Below the pieces are notes generated by a model, which worked only from the letters and a program-made list of their open reading frames with translations, was not told where the DNA came from and did not search any database. Shown here in pieces: positions 43,753-51,805 of a DNA stretch of 64,000 bases (positions are counted from its first letter, which is position 1; the number at the start of each line of letters is the position of its first letter). Made by a program: the position numbers and the translations under genes. The stretch comes from Parabacteroides sp. PF5-9 (GTDB lineage: Bacteria > Bacteroidota > Bacteroidia > Bacteroidales > Tannerellaceae), in assembly GCF_029893105.1 (NCBI RefSeq), contig NZ_JARXWG010000008.1, positions 62,001-126,000 on the forward strand, read 5' to 3'.

Positions 43753-43995
43753 TAACTTTGAACCCAAGTTTTATGCAGACAAATTGGCGTCAATAGCAGC
43801 CAGAACTGCCAAGAAAATAAGGCAGAAAAGGATATTGCTCCAATTCGTACCACATAAACAAAAAAAGATTTTTAATCACTGAATATATGCGTTTTGCGGT
43901 CGCGGGTTCGAGTCCCGTCCGTTCCGCTTAAAGCCTACGACGAGAGGCGACAAAATAGGTTAAACCCTACAATAATTAATATTGTAGGGTTTTTC
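43753..43995 (+). ncRNA. Candidate small RNA unit 1 with tRNA 3'-end-like segment
   Basis: A 240-bp non-coding unit with a TAACTTTG -7 element (43753-43760), a body, and a terminator (AACCCTACAATA/TATTGTAGGGTT, 43963-43991, then TTTTC). Positions 43895-43928 can fold as a tRNA T arm followed by an acceptor-like end (GCGGGTTCGAGTCCCGT then CCGTTCC), but no tRNA 5' half is present. The ends are homologous to the unit at 49566-49803, with a 26-bp exact match at 43915-43940. It may be a small RNA gene or the scar of integration into a tRNA gene. Confidence 0.5.
43915..43940 (+). repeat. 26-bp direct repeat, copy 1 (possible att core)
   Basis: Exactly repeated at 49717-49742, in the same orientation, 5.8 kb away. 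It begins inside the T stem and covers the acceptor-like end of the tRNA fragment, the part normally used as attachment core by tRNA-specific integrases. Confidence 0.7.
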
Positions 43996-44076
43996 TTTTG
44001 TGGTAACCTGCTAAAACAGGAGCCGATTTGGACACGATAAACCAAAGTCAGACAAATTCCCGTACCAAATTATTCC

Positions 44077-45342
44077 TTATTTGACCTTATATGCCATCAA
44101 TGCGTTTCCGTGACGGATAAAGAGAGTGCCGTTCACCACCACCGGATGTGCCCAGTGCGGTCCTTCGCCTTTGGTGATGCGGAATTGACTAATCACATCA
44201 AACTTTTCGACACTCGGTTTTATCAACCCTACCATACCCCGGCGTTCATCATATGCAATCATCATGCCGTCGGCAGCCACAATAGAACCTTTTCCGTTGG
44301 CGTCCCAAGGATTTTCAAACTTGGTTGCACCACTGTCCCAGTCTATACCTACCCAGTTGCCTGAATTGTTGTTCAACCAGTTGGAGCCGTAAATCACGCC
44401 ATCCATTAACACATACCCACCGTGATGTGTATCCAGCGCATCGGTTTTCCATAACAGGCTGGCACTGGTTAGGTCATTGTTCAATTGTATCATATAGCCA
44501 CCAATATCATAGCCGTGGCTGAAGAAGATTTTCCCATCTTTATAAAGCGGGGTGTTCGGAGCGATATTTGCCCAAGGACCATTTCCTCCCCATTCGCTGA
44601 ATTGCCATTCAATCTTTCCGCTTTCGGGATTCACGCCAAACACATTGGAAGCGGTAGAGCCCACGATTTGCTGTTTCCCATTATGTCTGATGAGTAGTGG
44701 GGAAACATAAGCTCCGGTATCACCCAATGGATCGGTTTTCCATACCACCTGGCCGTTCTGTGTATTCAAGGCAACCATTGTTGTTTGATCGCCCGACGGG
44801 GTATAGATCACCTTGTTATCGAATACCAGCGGACATTCGGATGTGCCCCAATTGCCAGTTTTCCGTCCAAAAGTCGTTCCGCCGTCCACCTTCCAAACAA
44901 TGCTACCGTCAGCGATATTCAGACAGACGATCTCGCCCGAACCACTAATTACATAGGCCTTGTCGCCATCAATGGCAGGCGTAGTGCGTGTCTCCGGATA
45001 GGAATCAGTCCAAGGTTTCCCATACTCCACCGAATAGATTTTCTTCCCATCCAACGTATAGGCGGAAAAAATCTCACCATTCTCAGCTTCATTCATACCA
45101 GTAATATATAGGCGGTCGCCTACAATCACCGGACTGGAATAGCCCTTCCCAACATCCAGTGTCTCCCACAGTTGCTCCGGCCCTGATGCAGACCAGCTTT
45201 TCAACAATCCGTTCTCTGGATAAATTCCATCACGCGTAGGCCCTCTCCAACCATAGGGAGTCTGAGCTACTACATTTCCAATCAATAGGCATGCGAACAA
45301 TAGTACCATGCCGCATCTTTTCATTTTCTCTGTTTGCTTCAT
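44077..45342 (-). CDS. Exported PQQ-like beta-propeller protein
   Basis: An about 421-residue protein starting MKQTEKMKRCG with a signal peptide (hydrophobic LLFACLLIGNVVAQ). The mature part has the repeated W-rich blades of PQQ-like propellers: GKGYSSPVIVGDRLYITG, ATPAIDGDKAYVISGSGEIVCLN-like and GQVVWKTDPLGDTGAYVSP motifs. The frame is open to 45399, but the signal peptide supports the start at 45342. Related domains occur in BamB and in quinoprotein dehydrogenases; enzyme residues were not identified. It is the last gene of a three-gene minus-strand group with an FGE-fold protein and a flavoprotein. Confidence 0.75.
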   Translation of the reverse strand: MKQTEKMKRCGMVLLFACLLIGNVVAQTPYGWRGPTRDGIYPENGLLKSWSASGPEQLWETLDVGKGYSSPVIVGDRLYITGMNEAENGEIFSAYTLDGKKIYSVEYGKPWTDSYPETRTTPAIDGDKAYVISGSGEIVCLNIADGSIVWKVDGGTTFGRKTGNWGTSECPLVFDNKVIYTPSGDQTTMVALNTQNGQVVWKTDPLGDTGAYVSPLLIRHNGKQQIVGSTASNVFGVNPESGKIEWQFSEWGGNGPWANIAPNTPLYKDGKIFFSHGYDIGGYMIQLNNDLTSASLLWKTDALDTHHGGYVLMDGVIYGSNWLNNNSGNWVGIDWDSGATKFENPWDANGKGSIVAADGMMIAYDERRGMVGLIKPSVEKFDVISQFRITKGEGPHWAHPVVVNGTLFIRHGNALMAYKVK

Positions 45343-45433
45343 ATATTTTATTAAAAATTGAGATATAACTATGTTAAAATTAGAATGAATTCTTCGCAAA
45401 AGGGGGGAAGGAATGCGAATAATAAAGACAATG

Positions 45434-46270
45434 TCATTCTGCTATCATGACAAGGCGAAAACCAACACTGATTCCGCGGTAATTTGGCGCATAGGATTTG
45501 CGGAAAGAGGTTCGCCAACTACCCGAGGTTTCATGAAAGCTACCGCTACGGACTACTTTTTGCGTTCCTTCAGCAGGGCCTTGCGGATCAATAGAGGGAC
45601 TTTGTTTATAATAATTGTCATTATACCAGTCCGACACCCATTCCCATGCGTTCCCATGAATATCATACAATCCCCATGAATTCGGTTTCTTCTGCCCTAC
45701 CGGATGTGTACCGCCGGTAGCAAAATCTTCGCCATACCAGGCATATTGTCCCAAATCGTTGGCATTATCACCAAAAGAATAGGCAGTAGTAGTTCCTGCA
45801 CGCGCCATATATTCCCATTCGGCTTCTGTCGGGAGTCTATACCGATTGTGTCCCTCTTTTTCATTTAGTTTATGGATAAACTCTTGCGCATCCTCCCAAG
45901 AGACTGTAGCAGGATGAGAAGGGTGTGTTATTCGTTCCTTCATCCCCGGCTTATTGTATGTCTGGTTATCCGGAAACATGCTGAAAGGATTACTGCCCAT
46001 AACCTCTTCCCATTGCGCTTGCGTCACTTCGTGTTTGCTCACAGAAAAGGGCTGGCTAATTTCCACCCTATGCTGTGGTTTTTCATTATCCAAAGCCTCT
46101 GCATCATGCTCCGAAGCACCCATAAGAAAACTTCCTGCGGGAATCGCTACAAATTCCATTCCGATGCTATTAACATAGAAATCATCTGTTGTCATTTCAA
46201 TCGACTCAATAGCAGAGAGTTTATTAACCCATAAAATCAACAAAAAAATAACTATAAATCTCTTTCCCAT
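45434..46270 (-). CDS. FGE-sulfatase-family protein (formylglycine-generating-enzyme fold), exported
   Basis: A 278-residue protein with a signal peptide (residues 1-20) and the FGE-like domain: VAIPAGSFLMGASEHDAEA near residue 37, VTQAQWEEVMGSNPFS near 78 and RLPTEAEWEYMARAGTTTAYSFGD near 145. The active-site region reads VRSGSFHETSGSWRTSFRKS, where true FGE enzymes have two Cys; here neither is present. It therefore is not expected to make formylglycine and is more likely a binding or structural member of the family. Confidence 0.85.
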   Translation of the reverse strand: MGKRFIVIFLLILWVNKLSAIESIEMTTDDFYVNSIGMEFVAIPAGSFLMGASEHDAEALDNEKPQHRVEISQPFSVSKHEVTQAQWEEVMGSNPFSMFPDNQTYNKPGMKERITHPSHPATVSWEDAQEFIHKLNEKEGHNRYRLPTEAEWEYMARAGTTTAYSFGDNANDLGQYAWYGEDFATGGTHPVGQKKPNSWGLYDIHGNAWEWVSDWYNDNYYKQSPSIDPQGPAEGTQKVVRSGSFHETSGSWRTSFRKSYAPNYRGISVGFRLVMIAE

Positions 46271-46287
46271 ATTGTGTTTTTATTAAG

Positions 46288-46965
46288 TCACACCTTACTT
46301 CCCATCTCATAAGCCTCTAACATGGCTGAGGTATTCGCTACATCCCCGATATTGGATACACCCCCACCGTAGACAATACCGCCCTCCCGAATATTGGTGT
46401 AACATCCGATGTAGTGACGAAAGCAGTCAATCATCGAAGATATTAATGCTCTATCGGGACCGGCACCGGTGGCGATCATATAGGCTGTTCGGTCTTTCCA
46501 AGTTTGGATAATCGCATATAGACGATCCATTGCCGTTTTCATCTGTGCGTTGAAAGTGTAGTAATAGACCGGTGAGGCAAAGACAATCACATCGGCATTC
46601 AACACCTTTTCATAGATATGCGTCATATCGTCGCGCTGAATACAATTTCCTCCATTATTCCGACAAGCGCCACAACCGATACAGCCTTTTATATTATTAT
46701 CTGCCAGGTAGATTTTTTCAGTCGTATGTCCGGCTGCTTCCGCACCACGCATAAATTCGCCGCTCAGCACATCCGAATTGCCCCCTTTCCTCGCACTTGA
46801 AGCAAGCACTAATATTTTCTTTCCCATATTTTTTTCTTGATTAAATTGATTTGTATTTCCAATTACTTTCATACTGCTAACGCCCACAATACTGCCTAAG
46901 GCAAAAGCACTGATATGACTTAACGCTTTACGGCGATTCATTTTTTTACTTACTGGTGTGCCCAT
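46288..46965 (-). CDS. Exported iron-sulfur flavoprotein / NADPH-dependent FMN reductase family
   Basis: An about 225-residue protein with a Tat-type signal (MNRRKALSHISAFALGSIV), then a flavodoxin-like domain: KILVLASSARKGGNSDVL (FMN phosphate loop), a cysteine group CIGCGACRNNGGNC that could bind an iron-sulfur cluster, and VIVFASPVYYYTFNAQMKTAMDR. The frame is open to 47010; M at 46965 or the later MNRRK is the likelier start. Tat export fits a cofactor-loaded protein. It heads the group with the FGE-like and propeller proteins, 17 bp upstream of the former. Confidence 0.8.
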   Translation of the reverse strand: MGTPVSKKMNRRKALSHISAFALGSIVGVSSMKVIGNTNQFNQEKNMGKKILVLASSARKGGNSDVLSGEFMRGAEAAGHTTEKIYLADNNIKGCIGCGACRNNGGNCIQRDDMTHIYEKVLNADVIVFASPVYYYTFNAQMKTAMDRLYAIIQTWKDRTAYMIATGAGPDRALISSMIDCFRHYIGCYTNIREGGIVYGGGVSNIGDVANTSAMLEAYEMGSKV

Positions 46966-47284
46966 TTTGATAGTACCTAAATTGAATAGAATAACGCAAA
47001 AATAAAGCAAATAACCATCCCCTATCTTCTTTTCTGAATATCACGAAAGATAGCAGTGTGAAAACGAATTTTGAGATAAATTGGACGAAAAGCGATTTCC
47101 ATACGAACTTCCTTTGTTGTTTAGCTACAAAAAGTGAAAGAGATAAAAGCGTTCTTATCTTCTATTAATATATGGTAATAATAGTATAGGAAAAAATTAT
47201 GCAAAGAACTATAAATCAAATGCTATTTCAGGTATTACTTTCTAATCTCTTATCGAGATATTTTTTGAATAGAAGAAAGTTTGT

Positions 47285-47542
47285 ATCTTTGCACCTGAAA
47301 TAATTTTTAAGTCCAACGATTTATGTGTTGTGCATCCGTATAAATACCATATTGCGAGTTCGCCCCTCTAACCCTTGAGGAGCCTACGGTACTGAATAGG
47401 CAGTTTCTTTGTCTATCAGCAATCAGTACACGTTGTCGGATATGGGAAATCTCAGTTTTTTAATTTACTTTTTTATCAACCGTATATTGGTCTGTCAGTT
47501 TACTGATGATTGGTAGCTGATATCGTAATAATATTTGAGATT
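47285..47542 (+). ncRNA. Structured leader or small RNA upstream of the MutS2-like gene
   Basis: A TATCTTTGCACC promoter at 47285-47296 is followed by about 250 non-coding bases before the MutS2-like ATG. At 47391-47432 GTACTGA and TCAGTAC form a stem that encloses a second hairpin (ATAGGCA/TGTCTAT). Short segments (TATTGCG, GTTCG, GCCTACG, ATAGG) occur in the same order as in the non-coding unit at 43753-43995. The T-rich stretch near 47456-47475 could end a short transcript. The stretch 47011-47284 is the promoter region of the flavoprotein gene and otherwise unremarkable. Confidence 0.35.
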
Positions 47543-49468
47543 ATGATTTACCCGGATAATTTTGAACAGAGAATCGGAATAGATTCAGTTCGCCAATACA
47601 TAATAGAAAAATGCTCATGCCCACTCGGAGAAGAAAAAGTGGCAAATATGAGTTTTGCAACAGACTTTGCCACCATTACAAAATGGCTTGAACAAACCGG
47701 CGAGTTTGCACAAATCATACGTAATAAAGAAGATTTCCCTGCCGATTTCTTTTTAGATCTGCGTGATGCTCTACAAAAGGTGGAGAAAGATATTACTACA
47801 TGGTTTGCCGAAGAAGAAATTTCAAATCTTGCAAACTCACTTCAAACAATCAGTCGTATCGTATCGTTTCTGCATCAAGCGAAAACAGATACAGGGAAAA
47901 CAAAATATCCTGCCCTTACAACAATGGCAGATAAAATTAAACTGTTCCCTACTATTATCGAAAAAGCAAATTCGATATTAGACAAATCGTCTTGCCAAGT
48001 GAAAGACAATGCTTCACGCCGCCTTTCAGATATTCGCAGAGACAAAGCAGAAGCGACAAAAGCCGTTACACGCAATATGCAGAATGCAATTCGTGATGCC
48101 CAAAAAGCAGGACTTATCGGTAGAGATGCCAATATCAGTATGCGTGACGGACACATGGTTATTCCTGTGGATGCAGCTAACAAACGAAAAATTAAAGGAC
48201 GTGTACATGACGGTTCAGGAAGTGGGAAAACCGTATTCATCGAACCCGAAGCTGTTGCAGAAGCAAACAACCGACTTCGAGAACTGGAAGCCGATGAACG
48301 CCGTGAAGTCGTAAAGATTCTTATTGATTTTGCCGACCTTGTTCGTCCCCATCTTTCAGACCTTTTCCGCTCGTATGACTTTATGGGCGAAATAGATTTC
48401 ATTCGTGCAAAAGCATCATTTGGAGTTCGCATCAACGGCATTAAACCTGTTTTTGAAGACAAGCAACAGATTGAATGGTCGCAAGCCATACATCCTTTGT
48501 TGAATATTCAACTATTTCAGGAACGCAAACAAGCACATCCGTTAGACATTGTTCTTAATCAGGAAAATCGCTTGCTTATCGTTTCAGGAGCAAATGCCGG
48601 AGGTAAATCGCTTTGTTTGAAAACGGTTGCTCTATTACAATATATGTTGCAGTGTGGATTACTTATTCCTGTTCATGAAAGTTCAAGGACAGGTATATTC
48701 GAGCATATTTTCATTGACATTGGCGATGGACAAAGTATAGAAAACAGTTTAAGCACCTATACTTCGCACTTAACGAACATGAAGTTTTTTGTAGAACACA
48801 ACAACAGCAAAACGCTAATTCTGATTGACGAGTTCGGTAGCGGAACAGAACCGCAAATCGGGGGCGCTATTGCAGAAACATTGCTCGATAGGTTTAATAA
48901 AAAGCGTAGTTTTGGAGTAATCACAACGCACTTCCAGAACCTGAAGCATTATGCTTACGAAACCGATGGGATTATTAACGGAGCCATGCTATATGACGCT
49001 GAAAAAATGCAACCGCTATACCGATTGTCAATCGGCAGTCCGGGCAGCTCATTTGCCGTTGAAGTAGCTACACGTATCGGACTTCCGAAAGATATCATTG
49101 TTGAATCGTCTGCCAAGTTGGGCGAGGATTTTATCAACATGGATAACTTCCTGCAATCAATCGCCCGTGATAAAATCTTTTGGGAAGATAAGCGGAAAGA
49201 GATTCAAAGCAATGTTCATACTGCCGTTGTAAATCAAACGCCTCAATCGCCAAAAGCAAAAGCAGAGATTGTAGTTGAAGAACTATCTTTGAAAGATATG
49301 CCAATCGAGAAAGGCGATAGTGTCAGATTGACTGGGCAAACTGCTGTTGGCGACGTTTTAGAAATGCAGGGTAAACAAGTTACAGTTGCTTTTGGGCAAA
49401 TAAAAAGCACCGTATCGCTTGAGCGATTAGAACTTGTAAAGAAAAGAGTTGTATTTCTTCCTCATTAG
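47543..49468 (+). CDS. Compact MutS2-like ATPase without long coiled coil and Smr domain
   Basis: A 641-residue protein starting MIYPDNFEQRIGIDSVRQ. It contains the MutS core domains and ATPase: DGHMVIPVDAANKRKIKGRVHD near residue 210, Walker A SGANAGGKSLCLKT near 352, Walker B ILIDEFGSGTEPQIGG near 430, and FGVITTHFQNLKH near 464. Bacteroidetes MutS2 proteins usually have about 780-840 residues with a long charged coiled coil and a C-terminal Smr nuclease. Here the coiled coil is nearly absent, a KOW-like part (GDSVRLTGQTAVGDVLEMQG) remains, and the protein ends before Smr. It is probably a MutS2 paralogue; DNA-structure or ribosome-collision binding without nuclease is possible. Confidence 0.8.
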   Translation: MIYPDNFEQRIGIDSVRQYIIEKCSCPLGEEKVANMSFATDFATITKWLEQTGEFAQIIRNKEDFPADFFLDLRDALQKVEKDITTWFAEEEISNLANSLQTISRIVSFLHQAKTDTGKTKYPALTTMADKIKLFPTIIEKANSILDKSSCQVKDNASRRLSDIRRDKAEATKAVTRNMQNAIRDAQKAGLIGRDANISMRDGHMVIPVDAANKRKIKGRVHDGSGSGKTVFIEPEAVAEANNRLRELEADERREVVKILIDFADLVRPHLSDLFRSYDFMGEIDFIRAKASFGVRINGIKPVFEDKQQIEWSQAIHPLLNIQLFQERKQAHPLDIVLNQENRLLIVSGANAGGKSLCLKTVALLQYMLQCGLLIPVHESSRTGIFEHIFIDIGDGQSIENSLSTYTSHLTNMKFFVEHNNSKTLILIDEFGSGTEPQIGGAIAETLLDRFNKKRSFGVITTHFQNLKHYAYETDGIINGAMLYDAEKMQPLYRLSIGSPGSSFAVEVATRIGLPKDIIVESSAKLGEDFINMDNFLQSIARDKIFWEDKRKEIQSNVHTAVVNQTPQSPKAKAEIVVEELSLKDMPIEKGDSVRLTGQTAVGDVLEMQGKQVTVAFGQIKSTVSLERLELVKKRVVFLPH

Positions 49469-49529
49469 TGAGTTAAACTTATGGTATTTTCCATAATTTC
49501 GGGTTTAATTCCCTTAAATACAAATAATT

Positions 49530-49553
49530 GCCATTTAAAATGGCTGTTTGTTT
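49530..49553 (+). terminator. Terminator after the MutS2-like gene
   Basis: GCCATTT and AAATGGC (one base between) form a tight hairpin followed by TGTTTGTTT, 62 bases after the stop codon. Confidence 0.55.
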
Positions 49554-49565
49554 AAAAAGAAGTTG

Positions 49566-49803
49566 TAACTTTGAACCCAAGTCATATGCGGACATATCTG
49601 CCCATTTTGACGACAAAAATCGTTCTTTTACAAGCGTTGCTAAATCATTACCTATATGGTATGATTTGACGATAAAGTGCTAATAATGAATTACAATATG
49701 CGGTTAGGTTCGTAATCCGTCCGTTCCGCTTAAAGCCTACGATAAGAGGCGGCAAAAATAGGTTAAAGAGGGTGTACCTTATGATACACCCTCTTTTTTC
49801 TTT
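49566..49803 (+). ncRNA. Candidate small RNA unit 2, related to unit 1
   Basis: The unit has a TAACTTTG -7 element (49566-49573) followed, as in unit 1, by GAACCCAAGT and ATGC.GACA; it ends with a terminator (GAGGGTGTA/TACACCCTC, then TTTTTTCTTTTT, 49768-49803). The last 80 bases are similar to unit 1, including the 26-bp exact repeat and AGAGGCG.CAAAAATAGGTTAAA-like bases. The T-arm-like part is degenerate. The middle 110 bases are diverged from unit 1. Confidence 0.5.
49717..49742 (+). repeat. 26-bp direct repeat, copy 2 (possible att core)
   Basis: Identical to 43915-43940. The two copies bracket the propeller/FGE/flavoprotein/MutS2-like block. Confidence 0.7.
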
Positions 49804-49914
49804 TTGTGTACTAAGACCTGATACTCTTTACTTCGTGTTTTTGTAGTAGAATGGTTCCATAGTTCAAAGGAACTATCACGGGTGCTTCAACATCTTCAGA
49901 GCAATTAACTAACT

Positions 49915-50001
49915 TTTGCCGCTGACCCTATATGCCTTTTAGAAAAGGATTGGGATAATATAAAACTTGATTTAATAGAGGCAGTTGAAAATATGAAATG
50001 A
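49915..50001 (+). pseudogene. Possible gene remnant (C-terminal end only)
   Basis: A 28-codon open stretch ending PICLLEKDWDNIKLDLIEAV and a stop, without a start codon, reads like the C-terminus of a protein. It may be the tail of a gene removed when the neighbouring block was inserted. The rest of the 600-bp gap (49469-50067) holds the terminator of the MutS2-like gene and non-coding unit 2. Confidence 0.25.
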
Positions 50002-50067
50002 AATTCATTAATAGTTACTTTCGGGTGGCTATTTTTTTTGCTTTTTTATAATCTTAAAAGAGTGTTT

Positions 50068-51114
50068 TTATTTTGCCGCAATCTGTCCCTTCTCAAATTC
50101 CAATAATCTCTTTTTTCTCCACATACCTCCGCCATAGCCTGTAAGAGAACCATCTGCTCCGATAACTCTGTGACAGGGTAAGATGATGGATATTTTGTTT
50201 TTCCCGTTGGCATTGGCAACAGCTCTGACAGAAGAGGGTTTACCTAACAGTTCGGCTTGTTTTCCATAGGTTGTTGTACTGCCATATGGGATCTGCAACA
50301 AACCAAGCCAGACCTTTTTTTGAAACTCTGTACCAACTAAATCTAACGGGATGTCGAACGTTTTGCGTTCTCCTTTAAAATACTCGTCTAATTGCTTTTT
50401 GAGTGTGTCGAAGTGTGGGTTGTCGCCTTGTACAAGTGGGGCTTTGAATTGTTCGCTTAATTGTCGGAGTTCAAGGTCAATCAGTTTATAGTCTGCAAAT
50501 TCGAACATACAAATGCCTTTATCTGTTGCGGCCGCGACCATCAATCCTAAATCGGTTTCGATATAAGCAACATTGACAATGTGTTTGTCTTTACTATTCT
50601 GTGGAGAAGTTCCGATCACGTTTTTGAACATATTACCGAATCCACTCAATGAGTCGTATCCCGAATCGTAGGCGATATCGGTTATGTTTTGTTCGGATTG
50701 AATACGTTGAAAGGCATTGTTTGCCCGAAACATTCGTTGATAGGCGTGAAAGGTTTGTTTGTAATTTTTTAAAAACCACCGGCGTACTTGATTCGGCTCT
50801 AACCCCATTTGCTGTAAATCGGAATCTTTTATTTTAACCGTTGGGTTTTCTTCCAGATGTTTCAGTAATAGCTTAATTCCATCGGGCGGATTTCCGACTC
50901 TCTCCAAAGGTTTACAGACTTTGCATGGTCGGTAGCCATTTTGCATTGCTTCACCAGCAGAGGAGAAAAATTCGCAGTTTTCTAATTTGGGCTTTGCCGG
51001 ACAGGTAGGGCGACAGAATATCCCTGTCGTTTTTACTCCGACAACAAATACGCCCTCGAAAGAAGAATCCCTTTCAAGGAATGCTTTGTAAAAGATATCC
51101 CTTTCTGTTTCCAT
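50068..51114 (-). CDS. ada: Ada-type methylated-DNA repair protein and transcription activator
   Basis: A 348-residue protein. The N-terminal Ada domain has FCRPTCPAKPKLENCEFF and CKVC, the four-Cys zinc site whose first Cys accepts methyl groups from phosphotriesters. An AraC-type helix-turn-helix follows (about 85-180: NITDIAYDSGYDSLSGFGNMF). The C-terminal domain is O6-alkylguanine-DNA methyltransferase with the active-site ILPCHRVIGADGSLTGYGGG near residue 310. It should repair alkylated DNA and activate its own response. It stands alone on the minus strand. Confidence 0.93.
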   Translation of the reverse strand: METERDIFYKAFLERDSSFEGVFVVGVKTTGIFCRPTCPAKPKLENCEFFSSAGEAMQNGYRPCKVCKPLERVGNPPDGIKLLLKHLEENPTVKIKDSDLQQMGLEPNQVRRWFLKNYKQTFHAYQRMFRANNAFQRIQSEQNITDIAYDSGYDSLSGFGNMFKNVIGTSPQNSKDKHIVNVAYIETDLGLMVAAATDKGICMFEFADYKLIDLELRQLSEQFKAPLVQGDNPHFDTLKKQLDEYFKGERKTFDIPLDLVGTEFQKKVWLGLLQIPYGSTTTYGKQAELLGKPSSVRAVANANGKNKISIILPCHRVIGADGSLTGYGGGMWRKKRLLEFEKGQIAAK

Positions 51115-51328
51115 TTTAACGTTGTTTTAAATTGTCGCTCGAATCTTTGGGTGTATAATTTTTATAAATCGTTGAGCAAAGTTAAAGTTCTATTTATTCT
51201 CATGCAACCGAAAAATTGACAAACTCGCCGGTTATTTAATTTTTATAGTTTAAACATAAAATAGCTGTATCATTTTACCTGACACAGCTATTTATATATG
51301 TATAATTGATTGATACGATAGAATCAAC

Positions 51329-51802
51329 TTATTTTATCGGGATACACAACTCTACGATCCAGGGGGTATCGGCATCCTGGGTATCACCGGCACAGCTGAT
51401 GTACAATTCGAAATGATCGCGCAAATCGCATTCATATCCTTTTTCGTTGAAAGCGATATAGGCTTTTTGCCAGGCTTCGCCATATTCGGACATGACGACT
51501 TCTACCTGCATCACAAAATATTTGCCTCCGCTTATCGTGTAGTGTTGCATACCTTCACCGGGTTCAACACCTGAAAGATCTTCCAGACACGCTTTCGAAC
51601 GTAATTGCTCCGCAGGAGTGCTCATCGGATCATCGTGGTAAACGCCGGCCATTTTAGGAATAGCTGCCCAAAGATTGTTAACTTCTGCCCAGGCGGCCAA
51701 TTTTGCAAAAGCGTCACCAATACCTGAATAGTCTCCTATATGAGAAATTGCAATTGTATTAATCGGTTCGAGATTTTTAATTGTTGTACTGTTTATTTTC
51801 AT
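51329..51802 (-). CDS. GyrI-like small-molecule-binding protein
   Basis: A 157-residue soluble protein with the GyrI/AraC effector-binding fold: NTIAISHIGDYSGIGDAFAKL near residue 15, MAGVYHDDPMSTP near 51, and the terminal CDLRDHFELYIS and ELCIPIK strand. Relatives bind small hydrophobic or cationic compounds or inhibit gyrase. It follows the WYL regulator with a 3-bp gap, so it is probably controlled by it. Substrate unknown. Confidence 0.8.
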   Translation of the reverse strand: MKINSTTIKNLEPINTIAISHIGDYSGIGDAFAKLAAWAEVNNLWAAIPKMAGVYHDDPMSTPAEQLRSKACLEDLSGVEPGEGMQHYTISGGKYFVMQVEVVMSEYGEAWQKAYIAFNEKGYECDLRDHFELYISCAGDTQDADTPWIVELCIPIK

Positions 51803-51805
51803 ACG

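Noticed and set aside
43895-43928. Complete tRNA gene
   Set aside because: Only a T arm and acceptor-like 3' end can be drawn; no D arm, anticodon arm or matching 5' acceptor strand lies upstream.
1-43995. Integrase, recombinase or transposase gene of the conjugative element
   Set aside because: I looked for tyrosine-recombinase and transposase motifs and found none in the window; the integrase is probably on the unseen left side.
47510-47542. TTG start of the MutS2-like gene at 47510
   Set aside because: The ATG at 47543 begins the family-typical MIYPDNFEQ sequence.
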